Positions 9,453-18,158 of a stretch of 64,000 nt of DNA are shown in pieces. Source of the stretch: Robertmurraya andreesenii. Lineage in GTDB: Bacteria; Bacillota; Bacilli; Bacillales; Cytobacillaceae. How positions within the stretch are numbered: the stretch's first letter is position 1; every line of letters begins with the position of its first letter. The notes beneath the pieces are model-generated. The model was not told the DNA's origin. It worked only from the letters and a program-made list of their open reading frames with translations, and did no database searches. The stretch covers positions 110,939-174,938 of the forward strand of contig NZ_JAUSTU010000009.1 of NCBI RefSeq assembly GCF_030813005.1, written 5' to 3'. The position numbers and the translations under genes are program-made.

Positions 9453-10039
9453 CCACAATTGCATCCTCCATTAATAAGCTCTTCTGGGGATTACTGCTCG
9501 TTTTACTCGATGTGAAAATCAACCAGTTGGACATTCTTCCTGATATCATTGGATATTTGATCGTCGTTTCTGGACTCAATCAATTACAGCCTCATTCGAA
9601 ATATTTCCTGAAAGCAAAGATTCTCGCGAATATATTGGTATTCGTTTCGATTGCGGCTATTTTCCAAGCGCCTGATATCCCTATTAGTGAGTTTGTCCCA
9701 TCTAACTATTCATTGTTTGTTTTACTATTTTCAACAGCGAGTGGATTGCTTCATATTGCGCTCATATTCTTCGCTGTTCATGGATTAATGGAATTGGCTG
9801 TTCATCATAATTTATTGGAACTTTCGGCTATCAGTTATAACCGCTTAGCTATATACCTCGTTTTTAGTTTTTTAGCTTTAGCTGCCATTCCATTTATTCT
9901 GACAATCGGTGAAACTAACACGATCTATCTATTGTTAATAAGTGTAATGATCGGAATAATAATGGAAATGATGATTCTTTTGCTATTTAGAAAATATCGG
10001 GGGGCATTCCTTTGTCAAGCGCAGGAGAAAGGAGTATAA
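9449..10039 (+). CDS. hypothetical integral membrane protein
   Basis: 196 residues, largely hydrophobic, with about five or six predicted membrane segments (roughly residues 12-30, 35-48, 58-75, 85-110, 130-152 and 158-180). The region LPDIIGYLIVVSGLNQL near residue 30 recalls a family of uncharacterised small Bacillus membrane proteins, but I cannot name a function. The start overlaps the preceding fragment (ATGA), with GGAGG about 8 bases upstream, and the stop abuts the next gene directly. The three appear to form one transcription unit in an accessory stretch. Confidence 0.7.
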   Translation: MTTIASSINKLFWGLLLVLLDVKINQLDILPDIIGYLIVVSGLNQLQPHSKYFLKAKILANILVFVSIAAIFQAPDIPISEFVPSNYSLFVLLFSTASGLLHIALIFFAVHGLMELAVHHNLLELSAISYNRLAIYLVFSFLALAAIPFILTIGETNTIYLLLISVMIGIIMEMMILLLFRKYRGAFLCQAQEKGV

Positions 10040-10825
10040 ATGAAAGATACTATTCTTAAAACGTTGAACACCATTGAAGAGGACTATCAAGTAAAAATTC
10101 TATATGCCTGTGAATCAGGGAGCAGAGCCTGGGGGTTTCCATCAAAGGACAGCGATTACGACGTCCGCTTTATTTATGTGCATCAGAAAATTGATTATTT
10201 AACGATCGATCCGATTGGAATCGGGAAAAAAAGAGATGTCATTGAGCTCCCTATTAACGATTTGCTTGATGTAAGTGGCTGGGAGTTGACGAAGGCATTG
10301 AAGTTATTTCGCAAGTCTAATCCTCCACTAATGGAATGGCTTCGTTCAGGGATCGTCTATTATGAGGCCTTTACGACGATCGGGAAAATGAAGAAGCTAA
10401 GTGAGGAGGTATTTGCTCCACATTCATGCATCCATCATTATTTAAACATGGCTAGCAATAATTTTCGTGAATTTCTACAAGGGGATCAGGTGAAAATTAA
10501 GAAGTATTTTTATGTTTTAAGACCAGTGCTGGCTGCAAGATGGATTGAACAATATAATGAGTTTCCTCCATTGGAATTCCCTGTGTTATTGGAGAAAATG
10601 GTCCCGGTAGGTCGGATGAAGGAAGAAATTCAAACACTATTAACGAGGAAATTGGCTGGAGAAGAGTTCGATTTAGAGCCACGGATTGAAGTGTTAAACC
10701 AATTTTTGCAGGAAGAAATCGGGCGCCTTCGCGAGGTTACCAAGGACCTGTGTAATTCCTATGGAGACATGACAATGAAGCTTGATAAGCTTTTTCGGGA
10801 TACTCTTGAAGAGGTATGGATATAA
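10040..10825 (+). CDS. YcgL-type nucleotidyltransferase-fold protein
   Basis: 261 residues. Near residues 26-42 it has the DNA polymerase beta-type nucleotidyltransferase motif GSRAWGFPSKDSDYDVR (GS followed by DxD), typical of the YcgL family of predicted nucleotidyltransferases. The substrate is not established. Members are often annotated as linked to RNA repair, but nothing here tests that. It starts immediately after the membrane-protein stop, with GGAG 7-10 bases upstream, and a strong terminator follows. It could have been acquired together with its two upstream neighbours. Confidence 0.8.
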   Translation: MKDTILKTLNTIEEDYQVKILYACESGSRAWGFPSKDSDYDVRFIYVHQKIDYLTIDPIGIGKKRDVIELPINDLLDVSGWELTKALKLFRKSNPPLMEWLRSGIVYYEAFTTIGKMKKLSEEVFAPHSCIHHYLNMASNNFREFLQGDQVKIKKYFYVLRPVLAARWIEQYNEFPPLEFPVLLEKMVPVGRMKEEIQTLLTRKLAGEEFDLEPRIEVLNQFLQEEIGRLREVTKDLCNSYGDMTMKLDKLFRDTLEEVWI

Positions 10826-10870
10826 AAAACATGAGCTTGTCCATTTTTGCATGACAAGCTCATGTTTTTT
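10824..10870. terminator. bidirectional terminator
   Basis: A perfect 18-base-pair stem (10824-10841 with 10853-10870, core CATGAGCTTGTC) with an 11-base loop, A-rich before and T-rich after. It serves the nucleotidyltransferase gene on the plus strand and the convergent Uma2 remnant on the minus strand. Confidence 0.92.
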
Positions 10871-10880
10871 TATAAGGGGG

Positions 10881-11102
10881 TTATTTGGGTAATTCCGGGA
10901 CCTTTTTCATAATTTCTGCCATCGTGAAGGAGATGCAAGGGATGTTTGACGAAGTAACGATCTCATCATCTTGAAAAAGATTAGTGAGTTCGTAACGTTT
11001 ATCATGGAGTATATATTGTTCTAGAGTACCTAGCTCTGGCTCAACAATCAAGAATTCAGGTATGCCATAAAAATTATTCCTTTGTTTGCTTTCCTCGCTC
11101 AC
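10881..11102 (-). pseudogene. Uma2-family endonuclease, C-terminal remnant
   Basis: 73 residues from a GTG at 11102. The segment NNFYGIPEFLIVEPELGTLE followed by YELTNLFQDDEIV matches the end of the Uma2 (DUF820) nuclease fold, where a Y-G-(I/V)-x-E-(Y/F)-x-I-V-(D/E)-P strand carries part of the PD-(D/E)xK-like core. A complete member is about 180-200 residues, so more than half, including the first catalytic residues, is missing. A TAA lies in frame directly before the GTG. GAGGG about 7 bases upstream means the fragment might still be translated. Most likely a decayed gene. Confidence 0.6.
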
Positions 11103-11229
11103 TTACAATCCCTCACTTTCCCATTTTCCTTCAGTATAGCATATTTCCTTTCCTTCCTTACATTGCTACAATTCTATGTAGAAGATCAGTGGCCGTTATA
11201 TTATGACATGGCTATGAAAGGGTGAGCAG

Positions 11230-12453
11230 ATGAAGCCTTGGAAGAACCCTATTCTTTTGGTTTCAGGAATAGGCATCTCTTATTTAGGAAATTGGATTTA
11301 TTTAATTGCGCTAAATCTTTCCATTCTGCAACTTACGGGATCGGCAGCGGCAGTTGCAGGACTTTTTATCATACGTCCGATTGCTGTTTTGATTACGAAT
11401 ACTTGGTCTGGAAGTGTCATCGACAGAGTGAACAAGAGAAAACTGATGATCGGAATTGATATAGCAAGAGGAATATTAGTTTGTCTCATTCCATTGATCG
11501 GGAATTTATGGCTGATCTACTCCGTTCTTCTCCTTATTAATATGGTTGGAGCGTTCTTTGGGCCAAGCTCCTCTGTCTATATCACAAAATTAGTTCCAGC
11601 TGAAAATAGAAGAAGATTTAATTCGATCATGGCAATGACTAGCTCAGGAGCATTTCTGGTTGGTCCAGCCATTGCAGGCGTCTTGATCATGTATTTCAGT
11701 ACTGAGTTATGTATTCTAATAAATGGCGTGACATTCTTTATTTGCGCTTTCTTTATTTTTCTCCTTCCAAATGTGGATGAGGATAAAAAGAGCATTCGAG
11801 ATCCAATTCGCTTGGCCATACTTGTGAAGGATTGGAAATCTGTTAAGGAGTTTGCGATGAAAGCGAAATTTTTCATCCTAGTTTACTTATTGTTTCAAAC
11901 TGCCATGTTAATTGGATTTGCCTTAGATTCACAAGAGGTGACATTTATTAAACGGCATCTTGAATTATCTGATCAGGATTATGGACTAATCGTTAGTATT
12001 ACTGGAGTTGGGTCTATCATCGGTTCCTTAATTTCGGCGATGGTAGCAAAGAAAGTATCTTTAAAACTATACTTAGGAGCGGGGATGCTCCTGACATCCA
12101 TCGGTTATGTTTTCTTTTATTCGTCCTACAATTTTTTAACAGCGACTCTAGCATTCGTCTTTTTAGGATTCTTTATGGCCTTTGCAAATTCCGGTTATGC
12201 GACATTTTTCCAGAACAGTGTTCCAGTTGAGATTATGGGGAGATTTGGTAGTATAGCGGATATGTTTCAAGGGTTCATCCAAATAGGGTTTACGCTTATT
12301 TTAGGATTTTTTGCAGAGTGGTTTTCACTGCAATTTGTTTGTCTTGTACTTTCGGTAATTGGAGCTATTGTTGCGTTAGTTTTGTTTGTTACCGTTATGA
12401 TTCCATCTAAGGCAGGTTATTTTGTGGAGGATAAAAAGGCTATTAGCAGCTGA
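11230..12453 (+). CDS. MFS family exporter
   Basis: 407 residues with about 12 hydrophobic segments, of the MFS drug/siderophore-exporter type (EntS-like arrangement). The loop between segments 2 and 3 has SGSVIDRVNKRKLMI, a version of the family motif GxxxDRxxRRR. The half after residue 205 begins a second six-helix bundle. The substrate cannot be read from the sequence. A GGGTGAGC stretch precedes the ATG at 11230. It stands alone, with a degenerate tandem repeat directly after its stop. Confidence 0.85.
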   Translation: MKPWKNPILLVSGIGISYLGNWIYLIALNLSILQLTGSAAAVAGLFIIRPIAVLITNTWSGSVIDRVNKRKLMIGIDIARGILVCLIPLIGNLWLIYSVLLLINMVGAFFGPSSSVYITKLVPAENRRRFNSIMAMTSSGAFLVGPAIAGVLIMYFSTELCILINGVTFFICAFFIFLLPNVDEDKKSIRDPIRLAILVKDWKSVKEFAMKAKFFILVYLLFQTAMLIGFALDSQEVTFIKRHLELSDQDYGLIVSITGVGSIIGSLISAMVAKKVSLKLYLGAGMLLTSIGYVFFYSSYNFLTATLAFVFLGFFMAFANSGYATFFQNSVPVEIMGRFGSIADMFQGFIQIGFTLILGFFAEWFSLQFVCLVLSVIGAIVALVLFVTVMIPSKAGYFVEDKKAISS

Positions 12454-12454
12454 T

Positions 12455-12530
12455 TGACCGATATATCAATTTTTTGACCGATATATTAAAACGACGACCG
12501 ATAAATCCGCAGGAATGACCGATATCCCAC
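12455..12530. repeat. degenerate tandem repeat, four units of about 20 bases
   Basis: The core GACCGATA(T/A) begins at 12456, 12476, 12496 and 12517, a period of 20, 20 and 21 bases. The units agree over GACCGATAtat or GACCGATAaat and diverge after about base 12 of each unit. It fills the space between the MFS gene stop and the rqcH terminator. Confidence 0.85.
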
Positions 12531-12539
12531 CGAACAATC

Positions 12540-12574
12540 AAAAAAGAAGCTAAGGGCCCGAAACCCCTAGCTTC
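12540..12574 (-). terminator. rqcH terminator
   Basis: Read on the minus strand, GAAGCTAGGGG pairs with CCCTTAGCTTC with one mismatch around a short loop (12546-12574), followed by TTTTTT. The stem begins inside the last codons of rqcH. Confidence 0.8.
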
Positions 12575-14276
12575 CTAACCTCAACACTGTATCCTCATCC
12601 GGAGTGACGTACAAAGTTTGCTGATTTTCATAGATAACATAGCCTGGCTTTGCTCCGCTTGGCTTTTTCACATGGCGGATTTGTGTATAATCTACAGGTA
12701 CTGAGCTTGAATGGCGTGCTTTACTGAAGTATGCAGCAAGCTTTGCTGCTTCAAGCAGTGTCTCATCTGACGGATTTGAATGACGAATCACTACATGGGA
12801 GCCGGGAATATCCTTCGTATGCAGCCAAATCTCATCTTTAGCAGCAAGCTTATTGGTTAAATAATCATTCTGCTTGTTGTTTTTGCCGACGAGAATTTCC
12901 GTACCGTCGGAAGCGGTGTACTTATCAAGTGAAGGCTTATCATTTTTGACCTTCTTCCCGCTCCGTATTTGGCGGTCACGGAGATAACCCCCTTCAATTA
13001 ACTCTTCGCGAATCTCCGCAATATCCTTCGTAGACGCTGTTTCCACCTGCTGGATCAGGCCCTCAAAATAAGCAACCTCCTCTTTGGCCTTTTCTAATTG
13101 TTCACCTGCCATAATTAGAGCAGTTTTCGCCTTTTGATACCTAGTGAAATATTTCTGGGCATTTTCGGAAGGAGATTTTTGTGGATTAAGCGGAATCACA
13201 ACCGTACCGCCATCCTCGTCGTAGTAATTGACTACCTCAATTTCTTTCATTCCTTTTTTAACGGCATATATATTGGCAGTCAACAGTTCACCAAAGAGCT
13301 GGTAACGCTCGGCCTTCTCCGCTTCCTTCATCGTTGCCTCAAGCTTTTTAATTTTTTTTATGTTTTTTTCTTTCTCATTCAAAATGAATCTTTCTAGATC
13401 ATTTGCCTGCTGCTTAACCCGATCACGATCGGCCTTCCCGAAATAATAGCGTTCAAGCAGCTCACTACTGGAAGAAAACACCCTACTTTTTCCTTTTAGA
13501 TGCTCCATCGGAAACAGGTAAAAGACTTCCTTATTTTCCTTAACGGTGATCGCTGGGATGTATTCATGATTTCTTACTTTGTCCATCATCGATACAAATG
13601 TTTTTGGAACAGTTACACGATTAGCTAATCCCGCTTGAAACACAATTTCTCCAGCGAATAGGGGAGAAAGACCAGCAAATTGCTGAACAAGCTGTTTGTC
13701 GATTTTTCCAGCATTAAAGTCAAGGCTTCTTAACACATCCTCCTCCGTTACTTCGAGGGGATTATGCTTATTCTGTTCTGGTGGGGCGATGTACTCCTGC
13801 CCGGGCATGATTGCTCGATGTGTATTCACGGCAAAAGAGATATGCTTAATGCTATCGAGGATCGTGTTCTTTATTTTATCTACTAAGATGATATTGCTGT
13901 GACGACCCATGATCTCCACGATCAATTGCTTAGAGGAAATATCACCAATTTCATTCCGACCTTTCACCTCGAACACAAGGATTCGATCTAACCCAACCTG
14001 GTAAATATCTTCGATGATATGTCCTTCTAAATGCTTTCTTAAAAGCATGCAGAACATCGGCGGCTCACTCGGGTTCTCATACGCTTCGTTCGTCAGCTGG
14101 GCTCTTGCATAGCTCGGATGCACCGACAACAGCAGCTTATGATTTTTTCCATTGGCACGTATGACAAGTACAATTTCATTCTTGTAGGGCTGATGTATTT
14201 TATTGATTCTTCCCCCTCTTAAAAGGGAGGAAAATTCCTGTGTAATCGCTCTTGTAAATAAACCGTCAAATGACAT
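12567..14276 (-). CDS. rqcH: ribosome-associated quality control protein RqcH (NFACT family)
   Basis: Bacterial Rqc2/NEMF homologue. On obstructed 50S subunits it recruits tRNA-Ala and adds C-terminal alanine tails that mark nascent chains for degradation. The N-terminal NFACT-N domain contains the key Asp-Arg pair (VGLDRILVF, D97-R98 counted from this start), then a coiled-coil middle near 290-330 and 370-420, and the C-terminal NFACT-R domain (EIWLHTKDIPGSHVVIR, about 470). An ATG at 14285 is in frame, but it overlaps the AGGA signal. The ATG at 14276 (MSFDGLF) fits the family. Older annotations call it a fibronectin-binding protein. Confidence 0.95.
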   Translation of the reverse strand: MSFDGLFTRAITQEFSSLLRGGRINKIHQPYKNEIVLVIRANGKNHKLLLSVHPSYARAQLTNEAYENPSEPPMFCMLLRKHLEGHIIEDIYQVGLDRILVFEVKGRNEIGDISSKQLIVEIMGRHSNIILVDKIKNTILDSIKHISFAVNTHRAIMPGQEYIAPPEQNKHNPLEVTEEDVLRSLDFNAGKIDKQLVQQFAGLSPLFAGEIVFQAGLANRVTVPKTFVSMMDKVRNHEYIPAITVKENKEVFYLFPMEHLKGKSRVFSSSSELLERYYFGKADRDRVKQQANDLERFILNEKEKNIKKIKKLEATMKEAEKAERYQLFGELLTANIYAVKKGMKEIEVVNYYDEDGGTVVIPLNPQKSPSENAQKYFTRYQKAKTALIMAGEQLEKAKEEVAYFEGLIQQVETASTKDIAEIREELIEGGYLRDRQIRSGKKVKNDKPSLDKYTASDGTEILVGKNNKQNDYLTNKLAAKDEIWLHTKDIPGSHVVIRHSNPSDETLLEAAKLAAYFSKARHSSSVPVDYTQIRHVKKPSGAKPGYVIYENQQTLYVTPDEDTVLRLGS

Positions 14277-14361
14277 ATGAAACATCCTATTCTATCTGGT
14301 ATAGTTATTCGGTTTGATTCTTTCATCATACAGCATCCAAACAAAAAAATACTTCTCTTTG

Positions 14362-14390
14362 ATTGTAGCATTTTTTTGGACGAGTCTGAA
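14362..14390 (-). promoter_or_regulatory. probable SigA promoter of rqcH
   Basis: On the minus strand, TTCAGA (14385-14390), 17 bases, then TACAAT (14362-14367) preceded by TGC, an extended -10. Predicted transcription start is about 79 bases before the rqcH ATG. Confidence 0.6.
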
Positions 14391-14471
14391 TAAGCTTTCC
14401 TTAGAGTATGATAGGTTTCTAAGCTAGCGCAATATGCAGTCGGAATTTATGAGGAGGAGTGAGATGGTCGG

Positions 14472-17159
14472 ATGAAGTTCCATGAGATGAAGGAAAAAGA
14501 TATTGAAAAAGTACTGAATACCGACTTTTCTAAAGGACTAACAGAAAAGGATGCAAAAGCCCGCATCAAGCAGCATGGCTTTAATGAGTTAGAAGAAGGG
14601 GAGAAGCAATCCGCTTTACTCCTATTTTTTAGCCAATTTAAGGATTTTATGGTTCTTGTCTTGCTAGGTGCCGTCTTAATATCCGGTATTTTAGGAGAAT
14701 ACATTGATGCTGTTGCCATTATTGCAATTGTCATCATCAATGGTTTACTTGGATTCTATCAAGAGAGGAGAGCAGAAAAATCTCTTCAAGCACTGCAAGA
14801 GCTCTCTGCCCCACAGGTCACCGTTCTTAGAAGTGGGGAGTGGATAAAAATACCTTCAAAGGAGCTCGTAGCGGGCGATGTCATAAAATTTTCCTCAGGG
14901 GATCGAATTGGGGCCGATGTTAGATTAATCCATTCAAATAGTTTAGAGATTGAGGAATCTGCTTTGACTGGTGAATCCTTGCCAGTTGCGAAAACAACTG
15001 AGTCGCTAGAGGAGAAGGAACTCGGAATAGGTGATCTTGAAAACATGGCCTTCATGGGTACGATGGTGACGCGAGGAAGCGGGATTGGCGTCGTTGTCGC
15101 AACAGGAATGAAGACGGCGATGGGGCAGATTGCGGATCTGCTGCAAAACGCCCAATCGATGATCACTCCTTTACAAAGAAAGCTACAGCAGCTTGGGAAA
15201 ATATTAATTACGGTTGCCTTATTGCTGACAGTTTTAGTCGTGGTAGTTGGTGTTATTCAAGGGCATGACGTATATACGATGTTCCTAGCAGGAGTTTCTC
15301 TCGCTGTTGCAGCTATTCCGGAGGGCCTTCCAGCAATTGTGACAGTTGCCCTATCTCTTGGTGTTCAACGCATGATTAAAAAGAATGCAATAGTAAGAAA
15401 GCTTCCAGCAGTAGAAACTCTCGGATGTGCGTCCGTTATTTGTTCTGATAAAACAGGGACAATGACGCAAAACAAAATGACGGTCACCAATCTATGGAGT
15501 GGTGGCTCCACCTGGAAGGTAGATGGAGTAGGCTATCAGCCAAAGGGGCGTTTCTACCGAGGAGATACAGACAATCCGATCGATATAAAAAAGGAAAAGG
15601 CTCTTCAGCAAATGCTGATGTTCGGGATGATTTGTAACCATGCAAGCATTAAGGAAATCGAAGAAAGTGAATTTGTGGTGGATGGGGACCCAACAGAAGG
15701 AGCATTGCTCGTTGCAGCCATGAAAGCTGGATACAATCAAGCTTCCTTAGCAAAACAATTTGAAATTGTTCAAGAATTTCCGTTTGATTCTGCCCGAAAA
15801 ATGATGTCCATAGTAATGAAGGATTCAAATGGCAGACAATTTGTTGTGACAAAGGGTGCACCGGATGTCCTAGTAGGAAGAAGTGAATCCATTCTTTGGG
15901 ATGGCAAGCGTCAGCTGCTTTCAAATAACTTGAAAAAGGAAGTTCATTCAGCAATTGACGAGCTTGCCTCTCAAGCCTTAAGAACGATTGCGATTGGCTT
16001 TAAAGAGATTTCAGCCACAACCATCATTTTAGATGAGAAGGAAGCGGAGAAGGGATTAACGTTAATCGGTTTGCAGGGAATGATCGATCCGCCGCGACCA
16101 GAGGTTAGGCAAGCCGTGAAGGAGTGTAAGGAAGCAGGCATCAAGACAGTCATGATCACAGGTGACCATGTGATTACGGCAAAAGCGATTGCAAAACAGC
16201 TTGGAATCTTGTCGAAAAACAATAAGGTTCTTGATGGGAATGCATTGTCAAATATGTCAGTTGAGGAATTAGAAGATGTGGTTGAGGATGTGACGGTTTT
16301 CGCGCGCGTGTCACCAGAACATAAACTAAAAATTGTGAAGGCTTTCCAAAATAACGGACATGTTGTTGCGATGACAGGCGATGGGGTAAACGATGCACCC
16401 GCGATCAAAACGGCTGATATTGGAGTTGCAATGGGGATAACGGGGACGGATGTGGCGAAGGAAGCCTCAGCACTCGTACTTGTAGATGATAATTTTGCCA
16501 CGATTAAGGATGCGATTAAAGAAGGAAGAAATATTTATGAGAATATACGTAAGTTCATTCGTTATTTGTTGGCATCGAATGTTGGGGAAATTCTCGTCAT
16601 GCTTTTTGCAATGCTACTAGCCTTGCCACTCCCGCTCGTACCGATTCAAATTCTATGGGTCAATCTTGTTACGGACGGGCTACCTGCCATGGCCCTTGGC
16701 TTAGATCAACCTGAAGGGGATGTTATGAGGAGAAACCCAAGAAGTCCAAAGGAAGGGATTTTTGCTAGAGGACTTGGGTGGAAGGTGGTTTCACGTGGCT
16801 TTCTTATAGGTCTTGTCACACTCATTGCATTTGTAATCGCACACAACTCCAACCCTGAGCATCTAGAGTACGCTCAGACTGTTGCATTTTCAACGCTCGT
16901 ATTAGCACAGCTTATTCATGTCTTTGATTGTCGGAGTGAAAGATCCATCTTCGCCCGCAATCCATTTGAGAATATGTATTTAGTTTGGGCGGTTATATCA
17001 TCCGTTTTACTCATGTTTATTGTCATTTACTATCCACCGCTGCAACCAATATTCCACACGGTTCCAATCATCGCAAAGGATTGGATCATGATATTCGCAT
17101 TAGCAGCTACACCAACTTTTTTACTGGCGGGTTCATTTTTGGCAAGAAAAAGAAAGTAA
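14472..17159 (+). CDS. yloB: P-type calcium-transporting ATPase (YloB type)
   Basis: 895-residue P2A-type ATPase, very close in layout to B. subtilis YloB, a SERCA-like calcium pump. The cation-transporter N-terminal domain is followed by the actuator motif TGES (167-170), the membrane motif PEGLPA (283-288), the phosphorylation site DKTGT (D326) and the hinge GDGVNDAPA (about 635). About ten membrane segments occur in the usual 2+2+6 order. AGGAGG lies at 14452-14457, rather far from the ATG, but in-frame stops rule out earlier starts. Divergent from rqcH. Confidence 0.94.
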   Translation: MKFHEMKEKDIEKVLNTDFSKGLTEKDAKARIKQHGFNELEEGEKQSALLLFFSQFKDFMVLVLLGAVLISGILGEYIDAVAIIAIVIINGLLGFYQERRAEKSLQALQELSAPQVTVLRSGEWIKIPSKELVAGDVIKFSSGDRIGADVRLIHSNSLEIEESALTGESLPVAKTTESLEEKELGIGDLENMAFMGTMVTRGSGIGVVVATGMKTAMGQIADLLQNAQSMITPLQRKLQQLGKILITVALLLTVLVVVVGVIQGHDVYTMFLAGVSLAVAAIPEGLPAIVTVALSLGVQRMIKKNAIVRKLPAVETLGCASVICSDKTGTMTQNKMTVTNLWSGGSTWKVDGVGYQPKGRFYRGDTDNPIDIKKEKALQQMLMFGMICNHASIKEIEESEFVVDGDPTEGALLVAAMKAGYNQASLAKQFEIVQEFPFDSARKMMSIVMKDSNGRQFVVTKGAPDVLVGRSESILWDGKRQLLSNNLKKEVHSAIDELASQALRTIAIGFKEISATTIILDEKEAEKGLTLIGLQGMIDPPRPEVRQAVKECKEAGIKTVMITGDHVITAKAIAKQLGILSKNNKVLDGNALSNMSVEELEDVVEDVTVFARVSPEHKLKIVKAFQNNGHVVAMTGDGVNDAPAIKTADIGVAMGITGTDVAKEASALVLVDDNFATIKDAIKEGRNIYENIRKFIRYLLASNVGEILVMLFAMLLALPLPLVPIQILWVNLVTDGLPAMALGLDQPEGDVMRRNPRSPKEGIFARGLGWKVVSRGFLIGLVTLIAFVIAHNSNPEHLEYAQTVAFSTLVLAQLIHVFDCRSERSIFARNPFENMYLVWAVISSVLLMFIVIYYPPLQPIFHTVPIIAKDWIMIFALAATPTFLLAGSFLARKRK

Positions 17160-17163
17160 ACTA

Positions 17164-17172
17164 TGTTATAAT
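17164..17172 (+). promoter_or_regulatory. extended -10 element before the YicC-like gene
   Basis: TGTTATAAT at 17164-17172 is a perfect TGn-TATAAT extended -10. No good -35 hexamer is at the right distance (TTGGCA lies 22 bases upstream). If used, transcription would begin almost exactly at the hairpin that follows. Confidence 0.4.
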
Positions 17173-17174
17173 GC

Positions 17175-17205
17175 AAAAGGTAATAGAGCCGCTCTATTAC
17201 CTTTT
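17175..17205 (+). terminator. hairpin between yloB and the YicC-like gene
   Basis: A perfect 14-base-pair stem AAAAGGTAATAGAG / CTCTATTACCTTTT with a 3-base CCG loop, followed by ATCTTT. Probably the yloB terminator. It could instead be the 5' hairpin of the next transcript if the adjacent -10 is real. Confidence 0.75.
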
Positions 17206-17228
17206 ATCTTTAAATTGGGTGTGTTGCT

Positions 17229-18104
17229 ATGATTGTTAGCATGACTGGGTTTGGACGTAGTAATATTGAAACAGGAGACTTCTCCATTACTGTTGAAGTC
17301 AAATCTGTCAATCATCGATTCTTAGAATACCAGATGAGGATGCCAAGACAGCTTCTCAAAATAGAGGATAAAATTAAGAAGATTATCAATGAGTATGTAG
17401 CCAGAGGACGCTTGGAGGTATATGTGACGGTTACTGGATCCGGCGGTTTGACCTCGATGGTGAACGTAGATTGGCATCTACTGGATGAGTATGTTAAATC
17501 CATAAAGACAATCCAGGAAAAATATCATATAGATGGCAAAATTACACTTCAGGACTTGCTTGCTCGTGAGGAGCTCATTTCCGTGGATGAAAATCATTCA
17601 GGGAATGAAGAATTAGAGGCCATTGTTCTAGCTGCAGTGGGGGAAGCCTCCAAGCAGTTAAGAATAATGAGAGAAATGGAAGGCAAGATTCTTGAGGAAG
17701 ACATACATAATCAGCTAGATGGGCTTGAAAAAAAGCTTCCGATCCTTAGAGAATATGCTCCAAGGGTCGTTCAGCAATATTCTCAAAGATTACAGAAAAG
17801 GATGGAGGATTTTGCTAATGGCCTGATTGATGAAGCGCGTCTCATTAGTGAAATTGCGATATTTGCCGAGAAAGCGGACATCAATGAAGAATTAACAAGA
17901 TTGCAGAGTCATATTGACCAATTTTATAAAATTATGCAGCTGAATGAATCCATTGGCAGAAAGTTGGATTTTCTTCTCCAGGAAATGAATCGTGAGGTTA
18001 ATACAATTGGTTCAAAGGCGAATGATTCGGGTATAGCCAAAGAAGTGGTAGAGATGAAGAGCTATCTCGAAAAAATGAAGGAACAAGTGCAAAATATAGA
18101 GTAG
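17229..18104 (+). CDS. yloC: YicC family protein (YloC)
   Basis: 291 residues beginning MIVSMTGFGRS, the signature of the YicC-like N-terminal domain, and ending with the DUF1732 region (LQEMNREVNTIGSKANDSGIAKEVVEMK). YicC proteins have been reported as endoribonucleases affecting RNA turnover. The role of this member is inferred from family only. The central part (about 130-230) is rich in coiled-coil-like helices. First gene of the yloC-remA-gmk-rpoZ cluster. Confidence 0.92.
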   Translation: MIVSMTGFGRSNIETGDFSITVEVKSVNHRFLEYQMRMPRQLLKIEDKIKKIINEYVARGRLEVYVTVTGSGGLTSMVNVDWHLLDEYVKSIKTIQEKYHIDGKITLQDLLAREELISVDENHSGNEELEAIVLAAVGEASKQLRIMREMEGKILEEDIHNQLDGLEKKLPILREYAPRVVQQYSQRLQKRMEDFANGLIDEARLISEIAIFAEKADINEELTRLQSHIDQFYKIMQLNESIGRKLDFLLQEMNREVNTIGSKANDSGIAKEVVEMKSYLEKMKEQVQNIE

Positions 18105-18158
18105 GTTAGAAATAGCGTGATATGGTAAAAATAAATAATTGACCATGGGAGGAGAAGC

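Noticed and set aside
12455..12530. CRISPR-like array
   Set aside because: The units are only about 20 bases in total, degenerate, with no constant repeat and unique spacer pattern, and no cas gene is nearby.
15971..16501. 176-codon minus-strand frame opposite the calcium ATPase
   Set aside because: Shadow frame caused by codon bias of the ATPase gene. The composition is rich in Ser, Thr and Ala and matches no known protein.
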